Of a DNA stretch of 64,000 nt, positions 60,832 to 64,000 are shown piece by piece (position 1 is the stretch's first letter; every line of letters starts with the position of its first letter). The position numbers and the translations under genes were made by a program. The notes beneath the pieces are model-generated. The model worked only from the letters and a program-made list of their open reading frames with translations, had not been told where the DNA came from and searched no databases. Source of the DNA: Marinobacter similis (GTDB lineage: Bacteria; Pseudomonadota; Gammaproteobacteria; Pseudomonadales; Oleiphilaceae); assembly GCF_000830985.1 (NCBI RefSeq), contig NZ_CP007151.1:2604001-2668000 (forward strand), in the 5' to 3' direction.

Positions 60832-61940
60832 TTGTTCGTAGTGAACTGTCCCGCGTTTTTTATATCCCACCGTCTAGCGATTGCTCTCGCGGCGAGGGAG
60901 CAGGGGTACGATGTTCATATTGCAACGGGGCCGGGGCAGCAGGTGAATGCCATAGTCGACCATGGTTTTTATCATCATTTATTGCCGCTCAATAGAGGTG
61001 GTCAGCAATTGTGGGCAGAGATGAAAACCTTTCTGGAAATCAAACGGCTCTTTAAGAGTTTGAAGCCGGACATTGTCCACTTGGTAACGATCAAGCCTGT
61101 GATTTATGGCTCCATAGCCGGGAGGCTGGAAAAGGTTCCCTCTGTGGTAGCGGCCGTTTCCGGGTTGGGGACAGTCTTTCTTGCAGACTCGATGCTTGGG
61201 AGTATTCGTCGAAAGGTTGTGCTTACTATGTATCAGCTTGGCTTTCGGCACCCAAACCTTCGAGTCATTTTCCAGAACAATGATGACCGCAGGGTTTTGG
61301 AGTCGACCAGAGCTATGAAGAACAACCAGGCGCGACTAATTCGCGGTGCGGGTGTGGACCTTGATAAATGCGAGTTTAAGGTAGAGCCGAGGGGACGCCG
61401 ATCGTTGTGATGGCTGCAAGATTGTTAAAAGATAAGGGGATATATGAGTTTGTGGAGGCTTCAAAGGTTCTTGCCCGACGGGGTGTCGCAGTAACCTTTC
61501 GTGTATTGGGTGATGTGGATCCACATAATAGCTCTTCCGTAACCGCAGCCGACCTTGAGCACTGGAAAAAGACAACTGGCGTTGAGTTTCTGGGATACAG
61601 GGAAGAAATTTCGGAGCAGTATGCTCAGGCTCACATCGTGTGTCTGCCCTCGTATCGGGAAGGCTTGTCGAAATCGCTTCTTGAGGGGGCTGCCTGCGGC
61701 CGGGCGCTTGTTACTACGGACGTTCCTGGCTGCCGAGATGCGTTAGAACCTGGGAAGACGGGTATCCTTGTTCCTGTGAAGGACTCAGTTGCTCTGGCTG
61801 ATGCTATTCAGGAATTGGCAGAGAACCCCACGCTGCGTAGGAGTATGGGTGAGTCGGGAAGAGCCCTTGCGGAGAAAGAATTTTCAACCGAGAAAATCGT
61901 TGGGCAGCATTTGGCAATATACCGGGAGTTGTGTAAGTGA
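60832..61940 (+). CDS. Family 4 glycosyltransferase (second; one frameshift)
   Basis: Start uncertain: TTG 60832 or GTG 60841 fit the family beginning LLFVVNCPAFFISHRLAIAL. Then HLVTIKPVIYGSIAGRL and AAVSGLGTVFL. The frame breaks near 61388, where GAG CCG needs one C (CCC GAG GGG); it continues VVMAARLLKDKGIYEFVEA and PSYREGLSKSLLEGAACGR with the GT4 donor motif. About 370 residues. If the upstream frame is truly continuous, this is the second half of a two-domain transferase. Confidence 0.8.
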
Positions 61941-62902
61941 TTAAAAAAACAACTGTGCTGGTGACAGGGGCTAATGGATTTGTTGGTTCAGCAGTTATGA
62001 ACCAACTGCAGGGGCTCCCAGGGAAGAAATGTATCGGGGCCATACGAGATGCTTCGTCAGTTGGAAGTGTTAAAGATAATATTTTCGGGGTCGGACATAT
62101 CGATGCGCACACGGATTGGCGTGCTGCGCTGGGAAGTGCCGGTACCGTTGTCCATACAGCTGCCGTTACCTATGGAGGGGGGCAGCTAGGAGATGAACAG
62201 AAATCTCTTCTGACTAAAGTCAATGTTGATGGGACCCTGGCCCTTGCGCGACAAGCTGCTTCTAATGGTGTTCATCGGTTTATATTTTTAAGTTCCGTGA
62301 AAATCCATGGAGAGGAGTCTTTGCCTGGCAGGCCCTTTTCGGCTTCTACGCCAGCGAACCCCAGAGATGATTACGCGGTTTCTAAGTGGCAGGCCGAGCA
62401 GGGGTTGCGAGAGATCGGCAGGGAAACTGGGATGGACATCGTTGTGGTCCGGCCCCCCTTAATCTATGGTCCGGGGGTAAAAGGTAATTTTGCGAGCTTG
62501 ATTAATATCTTAGCAAAGGGAATTCCGCTGCCGTTCGGAGCCATTGAGAACAGTCGATCACTGGTAAGCCTCCCGAATCTCGTGGGCTTGATTGTTCGTT
62601 GCATTGATCATCCGGGGGAAGTGAATCAGGCTTTTCTTGTTTCGGACAACGAGGATGTTTCTACGCCTGAACTGTTGAGAAAGTTGGCATACGCGATGGA
62701 AGTCAGACCGCGGCTTTTGGCTGTTCCGCCAAAGTTGTTGTTATGGGGGGTGACTCTGCTTGGTAAAAAAGATCATGGTCTCCGCCTTTTGGGTAACTTG
62801 CAGTTGGATATTACCGACACGGTAAACGTTTTGGACTGGGAACCGCCAGTCTCGTTGCAACAGGGATTGGAGGAATGTGTCGGGAATGGGGGGTACGAGT
62901 GA
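61937..62902 (+). CDS. NAD-dependent sugar 4-reductase/epimerase (WbpV/QnlA-like)
   Basis: 321 residues, GTG start overlapping the previous stop. GANGFVGSAVMNQL, HTAAVTYGG, FLSSVKIHGE and the DDYAVSKWQAEQGL catalytic Tyr-x3-Lys motif indicate an extended SDR. Together with the WbpM-like gene at 63452 and the PglC-type transferase between them, it fits the reductase of UDP-N-acetylquinovosamine (or fucosamine) synthesis. The exact product is inference. Confidence 0.75.
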   Translation: MIKKTTVLVTGANGFVGSAVMNQLQGLPGKKCIGAIRDASSVGSVKDNIFGVGHIDAHTDWRAALGSAGTVVHTAAVTYGGGQLGDEQKSLLTKVNVDGTLALARQAASNGVHRFIFLSSVKIHGEESLPGRPFSASTPANPRDDYAVSKWQAEQGLREIGRETGMDIVVVRPPLIYGPGVKGNFASLINILAKGIPLPFGAIENSRSLVSLPNLVGLIVRCIDHPGEVNQAFLVSDNEDVSTPELLRKLAYAMEVRPRLLAVPPKLLLWGVTLLGKKDHGLRLLGNLQLDITDTVNVLDWEPPVSLQQGLEECVGNGGYE

Positions 62903-63450
62903 TTCGTTTTTGTGATGTTCTTTTTGCTATTCTTGGCCTGACTCTGGGATTCCCGGTTTTGTTGTTAATTTTACTCATTGGCGTTTTTGACACGGGTGCC
63001 CCCCTATTCCGACAGAAACGAGTAGGCCGCAATCGAAAACCCTTCACGTTGTTGAAATTCCGTACTATGAAACCAGATACTGCATCCGTCGCTAGTCATC
63101 TGGCAGATGCCTCAGCCATTACTCCTCTGGGCCGCTTTTTACGTCGAACCAAGCTGGACGAGCTTCCCCAGCTCTGGAACGTTCTTAAAGGTGAGATGAG
63201 TTTGGTCGGCCCTCGCCCTTGCTTGTTCAGTCAGACAGAACTCATAGAGGAGCGTTACCGTCGCGGCGTTCTGGCGGCAAGACCCGGAATAACTGGATTG
63301 GCACAAATTAAAGATATCGATATGTCTACACCACGACTGTTAGCAGAAACAGATGCTAAGATGCTTGCCGGAATGTCCCTGAGACACTATTTCTATTGCA
63401 TCTTCATGACGGTTTGTGGGAAGGGCGCTGGTGATCGGGTGAATAACTAA
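62899..63450 (+). CDS. PglC-type initiating sugar transferase
   Basis: About 183 residues from GTG 62899, which overlaps the previous stop. A single re-entrant membrane helix ([20 protein letters not shown]), [19 protein letters not shown], the Asp-Glu catalytic pair in [28 protein letters not shown] and PGITGLAQ define the small monotopic PGT. It transfers a phosphosugar, probably quinovosamine or fucosamine, to undecaprenyl phosphate. This gives the window a second initiating enzyme beside WecA. Confidence 0.9.
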   Translation: MIRFCDVLFAILGLTLGFPVLLLILLIGVFDTGAPLFRQKRVGRNRKPFTLLKFRTMKPDTASVASHLADASAITPLGRFLRRTKLDELPQLWNVLKGEMSLVGPRPCLFSQTELIEERYRRGVLAARPGITGLAQIKDIDMSTPRLLAETDAKMLAGMSLRHYFYCIFMTVCGKGAGDRVNN

Positions 63451-63451
63451 T

Positions 63452-64000
63452 ATGATCAAGAAGTTTCTCGGCTTGCCTAGGTATATAAGCGCATAATCTC
63501 TGTCATTTCTGACGTGTTTTTCCTGTCTTTTGCATTTTGGGGTGCCTTTGCTCTTCGGTTAGAGCAGCAAGCCTGGTTGCCGACGTTTGATCAATTGCTG
63601 GTTTGTGTTGTCACTGTAGTTTTGACTATTTGTGTTTTCATCAAGTTGGGGTTGTATCGGGCTGTAATCCGCTATCTTAGTGACAAAGCCTTTCTGACAG
63701 TTGTGTACGGGGTAATAGCATCGGCGCTTTGCATGATTGTGCTGGGCTACCTTATGCAAGTGTTTATTCCGCGATCTGTCCCAATCATATACGGTGCGCT
63801 GGCTTTTGTTTTTGTTAGTGGTACTCGCCTCGGCGTTCGTATGATGGTTAACCACCCCAAGCAACGAGCGAAAGAGGCGGTTGCTATTGTAGGTGCGGGT
63901 GAAACGGGTATGGCCCTGGCGTCAGCTTACGCCAGGGTACCGAGTACCGCCCTGTAGTGTTTGTCACGTTTAACCGCGCTAACCACAAATCGATGGTGGA
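63452..64000 (+). CDS. WbpM/CapD-like UDP-sugar 4,6-dehydratase, N-terminal part (truncated by window; two frame breaks)
   Basis: ATG 63452 (IKKFLGLPR), then one A near 63489 (ATA AAG CGC) joins to IISVISDVFFLSFAFWGAF and four membrane segments, GLYRAVIRYLSDKA and SGTRLGVRMMVNH, then the first Rossmann motif VAIVGAGETGMALAS. A second break near 63935 leads to QGTEYRPVVFV at the window edge. This N-terminal arrangement is that of membrane-bound 4,6-dehydratases of UDP-GlcNAc. The catalytic domain is outside. Confidence 0.8.

Overview
The window looks like chromosomal DNA of a marine gammaproteobacterium, most plausibly Marinobacter or a close relative. This is an inference from gene content and order (pilB-pilC-pilD-coaE, a sigma-54 type pilA promoter, RfaH plus an ops element, large polysaccharide loci), not from a database search. 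At least 20 housekeeping or biosynthetic genes are broken by frame changes that are almost all repaired by restoring one base to a short run (gg, cc, tt, ggg). I treat these as probable sequence undercalls and annotate such genes at full length with the break stated. A few lesions are different in kind and probably real: an IS30 remnant, an rmlA'-'wecB chimera and a glmS copy without ATG-Cys.

Layout. 1-7.4 kb, minus strand: a sensor kinase N-terminus, trmO, an envelope protein, coaE, and the type IV pilus genes pilD, pilC and pilB. 7.4-12.1 kb, plus strand: pilA under a sigma-54 promoter, two membrane proteins of the O-antigen ligase/PglL type, and a second pilin. 12.1-14.8 kb: a metallo-beta-lactamase/beta-CASP nuclease (minus), then cysQ and rfaH. 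14.9-20.1 kb: a compact operon of lipoproteins around an MltC-like lytic transglycosylase, closed by a terminator.

20.2-40.1 kb: polysaccharide locus 1. It opens with a promoter, a perfect ops element lying inside the wzi signal-peptide codons, wzi, a large Wza-like SLBB export protein and wzz. Then come rmlBDAC copy 1, glf, a flippase, glycosyltransferases, a degenerate IS30 element, a polymerase-like membrane protein, a third rmlB and the rmlA'-'wecB remnant. Several stretches here (about 29-39.6 kb) are clearly AT-richer than the flanks, as expected for acquired sugar genes. 40.1-45.1 kb: a TviB/WbpO-type dehydrogenase, a glmS-like gene and ugd.

45.4-64 kb: polysaccharide locus 2. It holds a WecA-type initiating transferase, rmlBDAC copy 2, an aminotransferase/ATP-grasp/Gfo-Idh-MocA trio, a second flippase, glycosyltransferases, a second wzz, an EpsG-like polymerase, a quinovosamine-type reductase, a PglC-type sugar transferase and the start of a WbpM/CapD-like dehydratase that runs off the window.

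Together the genes describe a cell surface with glycosylatable type IV pili and two Wzx/Wzy-type polymers containing rhamnose and probably galactofuranose, amino sugars and uronic acid. RfaH, encoded 6 kb upstream, is the likely antiterminator for at least locus 1. I saw no tRNA, rRNA or CRISPR array.
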